Source: Balanoglossus misakiensis
Taxonomy: Eukaryota > Hemichordata
DNA: 64,000 nt
Assembly (NCBI GenBank): GCA_040954595.2
Contig: CM082576.2
Location: 13,330,001 to 13,394,000, forward strand
Direction of reading: 5' to 3'
Made by a program: the position numbers and the translations under genes. The notes under the pieces are model-generated. The model was not told the DNA's origin, searched no databases, and worked only from the letters and a program-made list of their open reading frames with translations. This document shows, piece after piece, positions 1-12,300 of the stretch. How positions within the stretch are numbered: position 1 is the first letter of the stretch; each line of letters starts with the position of its first letter.

Positions 1-412
1 AGTCTGCATCATACCTGTGTACACCTATCCTTCCTTTACATATGCTGCATGAACATCACATTGCAAAAATCTAATATACAATTCTGTATACAGAGTACAA
101 TGTTCCGTTCAAAAACTTTCAGCATCTTCTAAACTTGGACCCCCAATATAAGCCATCTTTGAGTCGACTCATTTCACATTGGAAAAGCCATAACCAGTTT
201 TATTTCTTGTTAGAAAATAACCATTTCATGTCTTTTATCTCGGACAACTATTGTACCATATATTGCTGTCTGATGTTCCATCCAGCCAGTCCAAGCATGG
301 CGCACAGTGGCACTGTTTTTCTGGATCCACAGGAAACAGTTTACATTTGATGCTGCTCTCTCAGCTGCCACAATAGAAACCCTGATGTGTGATGATGGTT
401 CAGCATGTAGTT

Positions 413-3234
413 TTACGATGAACAATTGACACATAGATGTCTCTCGTATCTATCTTCATAACTGGAACAAAATTAGTATTATTAGAAAGTGATTCACACA
501 TCATCACAGCAATGACACAAGTACATCAAATAGTAAAATCACTGCTAAAAGATTTCATGACCAGTAAGTTCCAAAAATGTCCAAGACTTATCAATATTGT
601 GTCATGGAATTTTTAGAATATATACAAAAAAGTGCAAGTTTGATATATGCTGTTCACTTTGTCCACACTGATTTGCCCTTGAACTAATCTTTGAACTATG
701 CATATAGTCTCCGTCACTCAGGACTACAACAAGAAAATTTGAAAATGCCAGGATGTAAAGGTCGTGCAAAGGTCATGAAAAGCACCATTTGAATTACTTA
801 CTTTGTTACCACGCAGAATAGACAAAATTGTCCCGCACACTCATCACACTGTTGTTGGCATCGTCTACAGATTGGTTTCTCACAGTACTGACATGGTGAA
901 ACGCTGCTACAGCAAACTTGTCTGCATTGTGTACACATTTTGCCGATGGTCACCGCACTGTCATTGACTTTTTCTGAATACGTACGAAAGATACATAAAA
1001 CACCTTTAGATTGAATATGTAGTGTTCCATGTTTTTAACTTTTGTCTTGCAATACTTGGTTATTATAGTGTATGAGCAATGCCAAGACATCCAAAATAGT
1101 TTTCAGTAGGAAAATGCCAATGGTACTTGACAAGGTGGCATGTAACACTCCTTGCCAGGAAGAGAATTATAAATACAGAAATGAGCGGATGAAACTGTTT
1201 AGCCTTACTTTCAGGAGAGCCTGGCGGTACTGGTACAATCTGACCCTGAGCGTTGAGAATAGTTTGTCCATGTGGTAAGTGTGTAACTGGATGTGATGAA
1301 CCATTGCAAACACCATCAAGATTTGGAACTGCACCGTTACTTCTCGCAGGTGAATTCGCACTCGCACTGAACAGCAGTGAATGTGTTTTTGCTGTGGAAA
1401 AAATATCAACAAAGTTACCGAAAGCACATCAACATTAAAATGCATTAACTGACGGTGTGGTTAATTTAAGCATTTATGCAAGGTCCCTGGATCGTGACCT
1501 TTATTACCATTATCATTTCTATTGCTACGCATTACTCATAATGACATTTTTGGTAATGTCTTGTTGGTGGTGTAGTGAGAAGTGACAATGACAGCTGTGA
1601 TTGTTATGATGATAACGATGGTGGTTGTGGTGGTGGTGGTGGTGGTAGTGATGATGATGATGATGATGATGATGTGATGATGACGATACAAACTATTGTG
1701 TATGAATGATTTCCACAGCATACACATGCATTCTCAAACCATGGATGAAGGTATGAACTCTAAGGCAGCGAAACTGATACACATATGTACCGTTTTCTTT
1801 TGGATTATCAAAACAGATACTGGTATATTTCTTCACGAATGACAGAAGCCACAAGAGTAACTGAGTTTGAACAGTAACTCACAGTAAACATGGCCTGGTT
1901 TGACATACCATGGACGTAAAAAGAGAAGGACTTAGGACTGCCGCTTAAGCCCATTCACACCTATTGTATTCGCTTTGTCTACGCTGTCCTTTGACGTCGG
2001 GTGACCGTTGCCGGTGTCAACGTACGCAGTGACACACCCCCTCGGGTGCTCTCAGCAGTACTCATGAAAACTTGCTGTTTAAGTCACACAGAAGTGGTAA
2101 ATTACTGTAAAATTATCACCATTTTTTCGTCTCGATGTAACGGACATAAAGAAGTGAAAACAGAAAAAATCGACGCATATTTGACCAAATGGCGAACCGG
2201 TCTTTATAAGCATGCTAAAAAAACAAGACATTTTAAAATCACTCTCACTTTAAAAGTTCAAGGGTCCTACGTCTAATTTTTGCATTTAAGAGGAGACGAA
2301 GCAATAAACTTTCAGAAAATGTGCGTCTTATATGCAGGAGCACATGGCCATTTTCGCTATCCACGTTCGGGTTTTGCCAATTTTCGCGAAGTGCGGTTAC
2401 TCTATCGCCATAGGATTACACGTAAACCATCAAAGCATTTTCAAAAACAAGACATTTTAAAATCACTCTCACGTTAAAAGTACAAGGGTCCTACGTCTAA
2501 TTTTTGCAGTAAAGTGGAGACGAAGCAATAAACTTTCAGAAAATGTGCGTCTTATAGGCAGAAGCACATGGCCATTTTCGTTATCCACGTTCGGATTTTG
2601 CCATTTTTCGCGATGTGCGGTTACTTTATCGCCATAGGATTACACGTTAAATGATCGCGTCCACAATCGTCGACTTCGAGTGGAATTGCCGGTAAACCAA
2701 ACGGTGCCTACAATATCTGTTCGATCGGCATAAAACCTTAAATGTATGTTGTAATTTGTGGACTACATAACAAGAGCTACCAGCTTGGCCAAAGATGCAA
2801 TTCATGTTTTTTTCAGCGTAGATTTGGTGCATACGGGCCAAATCTCCTCGATGGTTCAAAGTCAAAGGTCACGCACATGCGCATTCCATGCAGCCTGGTG
2901 TTTATAAACAGACGGAAACACCCGAACAGTACCAAATATACTACCCGAACCCACTCTTGAATAAATTACGGAAGTAATCGGATTAAAGTATTACGGAGTA
3001 TTAGGCGATAACGGAGCGGCGGCAACGATCACCTGAACAATAGCTCAAAGGACAGTCCGAAGTCCTTCTCTTTTTACGTCCATGGACATACGCAGTGTGA
3101 TTACACGTAGCAGCACACTTACCATAAACGGCTTTCATATTTTCCTCCTTCGATTCATTCATTTGCTTTATCCCAATATGAGTTTTTAGTTGTAACGGAG
3201 AACCGAACTCTGGAGAACGCGATCTTTTCGGCAT
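413..3234 (-). CDS. SIVA1: SIVA1-like apoptosis regulatory protein, four exons, complete
   Basis: Exons in transcription order are 3234-3123, 1391-1209, 973-802 and 461-413. Phases close to 516 nt, giving 171 residues; the human protein has 175. The N-terminus MPKRSRSPEFGSPLQLK matches the human MPKRS...APLQLK start. Exon 1 joins exon 2 in frame across VY-AKTHSLLFSAS, which aligns with human VF-EKTKRLLFLGA. The C-terminal half carries the Siva cysteine-rich zinc-binding pattern (CTQC, CC, CQYC, CRRC, CDEC, CLFC) and ends YERHLCVNCSS, like human YEKVLCTSCAMFET. Known role of the family: a small zinc-binding adaptor linked to CD27/TNF-receptor and p53-dependent apoptosis. Intron 1 holds a mobile element. 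A polyadenylation signal (AATAAA on the minus strand) lies at 198-203. The gene is head-to-head with CDAN1. Identity is firm from both termini. Confidence 0.93.
1617..1675. repeat. GTG/GAT trinucleotide microsatellite
   Basis: A run of GTG units changes to GAT units. It lies in SIVA1 intron 1. Read on the minus strand it produces spurious poly-Ile/poly-Thr frames. Confidence 0.9.
1908..3085. mobile_element. TIR element with 5-bp target-site duplication
   Basis: The two ends are inverted copies starting CCATGGACGTAAAAAGAG. The first 26 bp are identical and weaker matching continues to about 43 bp. The 5-bp sequence ACATA directly flanks both ends (1903-1907 and 3086-3090), as expected for a target-site duplication. 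The 1178-bp body has no transposase-like reading frame, so it is non-autonomous. It contains a 224-bp tandem duplication and sits in SIVA1 intron 1. A 5-bp duplication is seen in Transib elements among others, but the terminus does not begin CAC, so the superfamily is unassigned. Confidence 0.75.
2222..2655. repeat. 224-bp tandem duplication inside the TIR element
   Basis: Two copies lie about 224 bp apart, measured at two anchors: the GACATTTTAAAATCACTCTC block (2227 and 2451) and the CGCCATAGGATTACACGT block (2406 and 2630). The copies differ by scattered substitutions. They lie wholly within the mobile element. Confidence 0.85.
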
Positions 3235-3362
3235 TTTGTGCTATCCCAGCGGTTTTACAAACGCTTCCTGGCAGCTGCGTTTTTTAAAAACCAGCGCCCT
3301 CAACTTTCCCGCGGTTAGAATTGAGGAAATGTCGTGAAAACAAACAAACAAGTTTAAAAGTA
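3235..3362. promoter_or_regulatory. Shared bidirectional promoter of SIVA1 and CDAN1
   Basis: Only 128 bp separate the SIVA1 start codon (minus strand, 3234) from the CDAN1 start codon (plus strand, 3363). Both 5' UTRs and the core promoters must fit here or overlap the first exons. No TATA box is visible. The CDAN1 start lies in a TAATGGCGGC context, close to a YY1-type initiator. Co-regulation of the pair is inferred from spacing only. Confidence 0.7.
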
Positions 3363-6300
3363 ATGGCGGCTGTGGTGGAATCGGTGTTTCAAGGCAAAAC
3401 TTGTTCTAACCATGTCCTGTCGTGGTTGACAGGACGACATGATAAGGTAAAGTCTGTGTATCCAGACATACAATGATTATACAATAGCGTGGACATAGTT
3501 AGATCTGTTTTAACATGATCGCCGTAAAATGCATTACATGCAAAGCTTGAGGCTTGATCGTTGCCACATTTCACCTTCTTCCGTGATCAGGTCATGTGAG
3601 AGAGAAATGTTGATATCAGCTGGTAACACCACACACTGACACAGCGATGTTGCATGTACGCAGATCCAGGTCAGATGTTGTGCATGGCCAGCTTGTACAT
3701 GTTTGATCTTCATCGCCAGTTGAATTTAATTGTACAACCTAAATGTCTGATGGACTGTAAGCCAACCAAATAGACAAAAAATCAGAACTATACTGTAATA
3801 CATGATCATGGTCAGGTGAAGTGGTTGGCGTCCGGTCCTTAGGATTTTACCTCCAGAAATACTTCAAGCCAAGATGGGGGGCTAGGGGGTACAAAAAGAA
3901 ATGCACAGCAGAGTACATGACAAAGCGGATTCTTTTCACAAAGATATATACACATTACAGAGTCCATCACCAATATCAGCCATTCACTCATTACCGGTTT
4001 CATGGAAAAATGGGGGAGTGTGGGGGGGGGGGGGCATGTTACAAATCAGCCAGATCATACAGGGTACTGGTATTCATTATCTTTGGAAAATAGAAACTAT
4101 TCCTCTTGAAATGTTTTTTTTTTCATAATTGTATGGTGATATTTGAATGGATTAGAAAACATGCCGTTTGTGCGATTAGTACATGCATTTATGTATTTCC
4201 TGACCGGACATTTCTTTCTTTACATTTCAGGAGTATGCGGCTCAATATGAGCTTTTAAATGATGGAAACCTGAAGGCGGATTTTATACCATATTTGTTGA
4301 ATTATTTAAGAGAACAGAGCACCCCCTTGATAACACTGTCTCAGAATTCAGGAACATCGCCTGTTAAAACCCCACGCTCACTCAGCAGGAGTAACTCCAG
4401 TAATTCTATCAAGAATGATAACTCTGCTACAAAAGGCTCAAACAGGGTCAAGCTGTTTACAAGCCCAGGTGTTGCAGCTACCGACAGTGTTATCAGCCAG
4501 CCTGCCGGTACTTCACAGTCGAGCACAAATGAAGTCAGTCCATATCGTGAACTGTTAACGACTCCAGGTTCGTGGTGTTCTGGTGTCAGTCCACTCCGTC
4601 AGACCACTCCGAGGTCCTGCAAGTCTGCGGAATCCTCCCCTCATGCTTATTCCCCGTACAGTCCGTACTTTGAAGGAACGAATCACCACATTTTTCACCC
4701 GCCAGGACAAAAGGCAACTCACAGAGGCAGCAACAGTATTCACAGTCACAACAACGTGTCTCCCGAAATACTACAGTCGAAGGGACACAAGAAGAAAAGC
4801 GCCACCAACAGTCACCATGACGACAAACACAGGACTCATCACCATGACGACAAACACAGGACTCACCACCACGACGACAAACACAGAACTCATCACCATG
4901 ACGACAAACACAGAACTCATCACCACCAGTATCAGCCGTCGCCTGGAACCCGGAGAAAATCGGGAAACAAGAGGAGAAGCAATCCGGACCACAAGGACAG
5001 AATAAGAGAAATGTTCACCGAGAACAGACCTGTCCCCAGCTTGCAGTTGGACAATTTGGAAGACTTCCCACCCATAGGTGCTCAACCGACACCCGCCAAA
5101 GCCACAGCCACCAGAAGAATCAAACCCACCCCCGTCACGGGAGACAGATTACAAAACAGAACTCAGAAATGCTTTACGTCTACCCCGGTGCTCGTAAAAG
5201 GCGATGAATCGTCAGCACCAACGGGGAAACTGCCACAGTTTTCATCTCCTCAAAAGGCGCAGCCCAGTCTCGCAAATCACATCACCGGTGTTGCATCTCC
5301 AAGGAGTCTCGAAGAAGAGAGGGAGCTGTTGAGAATCGCACGACAGAAGCAAAAAATAGACAGTGTCTCGGCCTGTTTCAGTCCCAGTAAAAGCGACAGG
5401 GCGGTGGTACCATCACTGCCAGTACAGTTAACGCCAACTAAACCCCCTGTCAGCTGCCTGTTCAAAACTGAAATCATGGAAGCAAAGAAGGACAGAGTCA
5501 CTTACATTAATCAGCTGAATAGCCTAGCTGAACTGTACAGTGGTGCCATTCAAGGTTGGTAAATTTAACATCAACATGATACATTTACTTATTAATGTAT
5601 CATGGCATACCTCAAGCAGTACCAGATTTACTCCTTAAGTGTAAAGCAGTGTACGTCATTAATCTTACACAGGCTAATTGCTTTTCTTGACAGAGTTTTT
5701 GGTTCCCAGTGTGACAGTGGAATTGTACTTCATAATCCAGCTACTGACTGTCAAGGGTGTGAGCGAGGATGTGTTGCCAGAAGACAGCAGTGACTCTGAA
5801 GACATCAACTATTTACAGACTGTGCACAACTGTGTGCATTTTGCCGTGGCCGTTTTGTCAAGGCTGCACAGGTAAGCAGTGGGTCTAGCAGATTCAGTCG
5901 AGATTGTTTTATTTGTACAATTCTCCAGTTCTGAGTTGTCCCTTGTGAAATGGTCAATTCCTCATTGAAAACAGAAAGGTTCTGTTCAAATCATATCTGC
6001 CTGGTGAAGAAAGGGTTAAACCATTGTATATATGTATACCAGTTCAAAAAGCAGTTTATGTGCTCATGGTGTAGAGAGAAAACTGACAGTTTGAACAACT
6101 GAAGATATTTTAAAATTGAAATATTGATTGGCATAAAATATTATGTTGTGAACAGTGCAAGTACATAAACAGTCAGGTTTTCATCATACTCAATCATATA
6201 CCTTGAGACAAAGTTTCTATCAAAATTACTCTTACCCTTTAGCTACCCACAATCTGATTAAAATCAGATGTAGGGAACGGCGGCGTGTCTTTTTTATGCT

Positions 6301-9300
6301 GTCGCCTCACGCTACAGCATAAAAAAACATGTTGCCGTTCCCTACATCTGATTTTAATCAGATAGAGCTACCCAGTACTTTTTCTACAAATTTAGCACCT
6401 CACATTTGTGACTCAAATTCAGATAGCAGCATTTTGAGTATATCCTGCTTGAGTTTGTAAGTTTTTGTAACTAAGACACAACAGTTTTGGCAATAGATGA
6501 TTATCCGTAACATCTTTCATTCATGCTGCATCAGGTTATTGGCATTTCTCGACAAAACAACACTGAGACTACTGTCGGACAACCCAAGAGTGTGCGAATT
6601 CTCCAGCGGTCTGAAAACGAAACTGTTGGAATTGAGTGAAGCAAGTCAGGGCACCGGTCCCAATTCCAAGATTGCGTGCGTTCCCGGAGTGGCATTCCAA
6701 GCTGACACGGACAACCGAACAAACTTTCCCAACGACAAGTCTTTTCACCTCTTCAAGAAACAAAGGTATTTAGGGAATAGTGAATGGGTTTTTTTTGTTC
6801 ATCGGAATTTAGTGAAGCATTTCAGTTAATTGTTAAGTCAATTTTTCAGTTTCGTGAAAACACATCCCATTGCTTGGTGCAGTTACATGTATGTGGCCGG
6901 CACGGTGGTGCATAGCCAAGGTGAAGCCAGACTTACTGGCTGATCCAGGCTCAGCTCTATTATCATATAAGCTGTGAGAGTAAAATATATCCAGAGTGGG
7001 AATTTGAGAGAAGGAGTCAGTCTAGTTCTGCCAAGTAAAAAGCAAAATTGTGAATGATTCCTGTGAGATAATTGTGTATGTAGAGATGAGTGATGTGCTT
7101 GTCATATTATCTTTACCCTAGGGACACATTCTATGAGTTGATACGCGAATGGGAAGACAATCACCACAAGCCTGGCTGGACCATGAAAGCCGCAATGGCT
7201 CACAAAGTATGGTAAGTAGTCAATTAACAATCACAGAATGGTATCGCCCACATCATGTTTGGAAGAAGTTAGGCCTGGTGCCTTTTCCCCATGATTCAAA
7301 ATTCTGTAAAATCACGCAACTTATACATGGCGAAAAAGAAAATTGTTTTGTGATTGTTTTCTACAGGCAGTTAGTTCATCATCAGCTGCAGATTGCCAAT
7401 TTTGCGCACTTTGTCAGGTTATTTCAATCACAACTCATCAAGGTAAGTTACATGTATGATTACACCAAGACTTTTTAACCAAATCACAAATTGAACTTTT
7501 TATGTGAGACCAAATCTTTTTGACATAAGTGTATATTAATAATATTCATAGTGAACAGAGTCATTGCAACTTGCCACAATATGAATATAACAAGTGCATT
7601 TCACTTTTGTTTTTATTTTGCCCTTACTCATTGTCATTTTCAGATGTGTAAAGGAGGTCACTCCAGACTGGACGAGATGAACAATACAGATGACATGGAG
7701 TTCCTCCAACATCTCAAGAAGAACAACCCTGAAAAACTCAAGAGGTGACTATGGCAACGTGGAAGTTTATATATTCACAAATGAAAACAGGAAGACATCA
7801 TGGTTTTATGTCAAAGTTTGCTTGATGAGTCATATAAAAATTGGTGGATAGAAATGTTTTGTAACTTTGAGTTGAGTCCCACCATTGGCATTGAAGATGA
7901 AACTGGATGACATCATTATGATGACATGTAATTGTTTTGTTTTGAAAGATTTCCATCTCTATCCATATCTCTGTACTGTGTTACCACTGATAAACTTGAG
8001 ATTATCTGGATAGTGACCTCTCTTAGACAGGGAATGTGGTGCCTAATCACGGGGGAGCTTAAATGAAGGATTATACACAGCATAATGATAATCCTATATT
8101 TTCATGACAGGTTGCAGGAGAGGTTCATTATGCCGTTGTCTCAAGGTGGACCATCGCCCTCGCCAACTTTTACTGGACCCGAAGAATTCTTTCACAATTT
8201 TGTCATTATAGCGGACAGGTAAGAACCGAGCTACCCTTTCACCCCCATGTACACTGCCATGTACTGGTCCAACTTTACAATTGAAAGCAGATCACAGCAG
8301 TGCTGAAGGGGTGAGGTTCTGAGTGAATGTTCCATGAGCAGACTTGGAGTGTGGGCTAGTCTCCTACAGAACCTTTCTCAAAGTAAAAACCGACAAATAC
8401 AGTCCAGCTCAAATGAAATGATCGGTTTAGATCAATCAACACACAGGGAACGACCTCAAAGTGGAAACTGAGAGCAAAAATTCAAAATGCTTACATCACG
8501 TATACTCATCACATTATGCATAAAATAATTGTGTCTGCATTGTGTATGACAAATTACTAGTAACTAGTAAGTTTAGACATTTATTGTTACTGTACTAGTG
8601 TAGTAATCATTTTTTTCTCACTTTCTGAACATATATTTCAGTCATATATTTAACCAACATTTGATGGAAAGTTTGTCAGCCAAGATCCTTCAGGTAAGCT
8701 CAGAATATCTTATGATTTGCCATCAAACAGCATGTTTATGCTTTTTACCACTGAATGTGTCTGTGGACTTAGCTATCTATTGGAAAAGGCACGGGCATGC
8801 TGGAGAAAACTGATATAAAAAATTAGTGGCTATAATGAGGATGAGTATGTGCAGCTATTGATTCTAGTAGAAGTAAATCTCCATCTGATACAAACTACTT
8901 GTTGATGTCAGTTTGTACTGTACCTTCATGTCTGATGTGTTCCCCGGCGAACATGTATCACAACGAATTCTCTCCTTTGACTGTCTCGTTCAATTTGTAC
9001 TCCAGCTGACAGGGTCCAGTATGGATCTGTCTCTGCCGACCACTTCTGATGACAGCACTACTGAACCACTTCTCACACAGGTAAGATATGTATTCTTGAT
9101 ACCGGCTTATAATACAATGAAAAGTAGGTAGCTTGTTAGGAAACAGGTTCGGAGTTCTTCTGCTGGAAGTTTGAAAGGTCAACCTACATTTAGCACTTGT
9201 CAGCAGTAGAGCATATCGTCAAAAAAACTGACTGTGCACAAGTGTTTGCACTTTTCGCCCACACGCAAAAGGTTGTGATCCATGAGACAATACTCTGAGA

Positions 9301-12300
9301 ACTCTTTTTATGTTTTACGTCTTCTTGTAGGAACAAAGAGATGGCCTGCAGAGTGATATCTTATCAAGCAAACTCCTGGGCAAGTTTTTAGGTTTGGTTG
9401 TCTTTCTGCCGTACCAGTGCCCGGATAAACTGCCAGCTGGTTTGGAAAGTTCAATCGTTACAATAAGGAACCAGGTGGGTTTCTAATGTTATAGCGATTT
9501 CTGTATGTCCGTGTGTGTGTGTGTGTGCATCTGTCTGTTTACACGATATCAAAAGAATGGCTGATCAGATTTTGATCAAGTTTGGTACACAAGTTCTATA
9601 AATTATGAATAGCAAGAACTGATTAGTTTTTGGTGACAGCGGCCAAGTTATGAACAGAAGAAAAATCGCTGTCAGTGCAATGCTATGGAGAATGCGACTT
9701 GTGGTAGTATAGAGGGCCCGAAATATTGTCTAGACCCTTGTGTGTACGGAGTATGAGAAATGATCAGGTGATCCTTTGAGAAAATTCAGCATACACCCTG
9801 CATTGCAGTGCTGTTATTGGCTGAAAGTCATCGACCTCGGTTTGACCTGTAGTTAACAACAGTGTCAACTTTCATTGATGTGTAACGCCAGCCTATGTCT
9901 TACCCTCACAAAGTTTTGTGCAAACAGCTTGTTTCCTCAACGGATCCATCACGGTCACATCCTTGTTTTCCCGAGGGTTCATCCCTAAATATATCAAGAC
10001 TTTGATGTCCCAGGAAACTTATCACGTGAGGACATTCAGTTCATATCTGGTATAAATGAAACTAATGCCGCTATATCCGTTTAACTCCCGGCAGTGTTCA
10101 CAGCCGCTAGATGTGCTACAGGAATTGAAGACGTCAATCAAGAGAAATCAACTGATCATAACACTGCCGTGGATAATTGACTACCTGAGCATGATGGACA
10201 CCATAGCTCCGCAGTTGCAGTATTACCAGACTCTCTTGGATTTGCTGCTTCAGCTTTACAAGTAAGTGTGTGGATTTGCCGGCTGGTCTGGAAACTTGTT
10301 AAAAACTGTGCAAGTGTGTAGTGTGCACAGCATGCTTCCAAAGTTCTCGGTGCTGACGTCTGTTGTGAGCATGTTGTGTGCCAGGGCAAGTGAGAAGACC
10401 AACACCCTTGCCTGATAGACAAGTCACATGTCAGTTAATTTTAATATGCGACTTGTTCATTTGATGATGCGTATTCTCCATCTATGCATCTCATGTTTTT
10501 CCCTATTGACTACACTTCGATGTGCACATGATGTGTGCAACTGTGTGTATGATCATCATTGATGATGAAATGTCATCGACCATTGAACTATTAAATCACT
10601 GCATTACTCTATTTAGATTCAAGACAGAATGTTACTTCGTCTCGTGTTCAATATTGACGTATTGTTTATTATTCCTTTTAGGTTTTTGTCAGAAAAGATT
10701 GCTGCATCGAAAGAAGTCAACTGCAACTATCTGTTTATGTTGCTACTGCTGGGCTGGTTTTTTGAGGTGAGTCAGATCTTTTACATTTTTGTATCTAACT
10801 GTTCAGTTTATTCATACATACAGTATTATTTTACAGATACAGTTACTGTCAGTCCAGCATAAGATATCTGTAAAATTGTGAAAAACAACACTTGCAGAAA
10901 GTGGACTGAGTTTTTTTTGAAATTCTTAAATAGACAACTATATGGTATGAGAGTCTACAGAATCAAAGGCTTTGGATATCATTTGCAAGCGTCAATGCAG
11001 AACTGTGGAGTTTTGATTAGAGACTTGTTGATGAATGCGGATCACTGCATATTTGACCTTGCTGCAAGAGCACATCGTCCAGTCCAATGAGTGGAATGAT
11101 GTTGTTCTTCTTGACTATTGTTGGCTGACCAGAGATAGCTTCAAATGCCACCTGGAGATGATGATGAAAAAAAAATGAAATGTAAACACATGAAAGTTAT
11201 ATGAAATGACTGAGTACAGGTTTTTTCAGATGGGTATTATAAAACCAGTGAAATACCCTCCCCTTTCTACAATTTGGAGTTGTATTTGAGAGAGGGGGGG
11301 AGGCTGCATACATGACTTTTTGACTTTGCAAATGAGAAAGGCTGTCATCCTTTTGTACCATGAATCGTATTCCATGTCTGATGGATGGGACAAAGCTTGC
11401 AAAATTGCACAATCCCACACCCTTGATCATAAAATTCTGGCCTGGCACTAAAACACACTTACATGAGACGTATAATTTGCAGTTATATTGATGGATACAC
11501 GAGTCCACTGACCGGGATGAATTGATGAACTTGTGGTTTTCCAGACAGTCGAACAAGTGCTTTTGCTTGTATTGGTCTTGGGGACCAAACAAACCTGTAG
11601 GGTAAATTTTCTCTCCTTTACACCCGGGCTTGTGAAGTAGTAGAACTTCAAACAGTTGTTGCCCAGTAGATCTTCTGGCATAATTGCACGGGCTCTGTGT
11701 CCTTCTGTCTCTGTCTCTGATTGATACTTGGCAACCAAAAATGTACCTGTTTTAAGGAAATGGTGAAGTTACTAAAGGCGAGGGGAGAGCCTAGAAATTA
11801 ATGAGTAAGCCGTAGCCAAGCGTATTAACTAACTTTTTTCTAGACTGACTCAAATTATTTCAGATTTATTCCATCCAGTCTGTTTGGGAAAGTTAACGAA
11901 GCTCCATGTTGGTCGTTCTTTGCAAATTTTAGTAGATATCAAGATCTGTTTTTATTTATTTATAATTGTGCCAATTAATTACATGTAAAAACGGAGAACG
12001 TACCATCTGTGGAATTAGTGGTAACGTCATTGATCTTCAATCCTGAATTGAATGTCCATGCGTATCTGTTGCCCTTTTGAAGCTTGAATCCACAGTCAGC
12101 CATGTATTCAAAACCACAAATGCGATGATGGTGATCTGAATAAATACATGTAAATATTACCATTGCTATTAATGTACACATTCACAACATTCTGAAAATC
12201 TTCTGTGTATAGCCTGATACGCACAGCGTGTCTATTAAAATCAATTGATTTATTTTCTTTAATTCCAGTTTGAGTAAGAAAAGATTGACCGGCATTCATT

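Noticed and set aside
1536-1727. Minus-strand frame with poly-Ile and poly-Thr
   Set aside because: Translation of the GTG/GAT microsatellite.
1690-1850. Minus-strand open stretch with TYVYQFRCLRVHTFIHG in SIVA1 intron 1
   Set aside because: No matching splice sites in SIVA1 phase, no start codon, and SIVA1 is complete without it.
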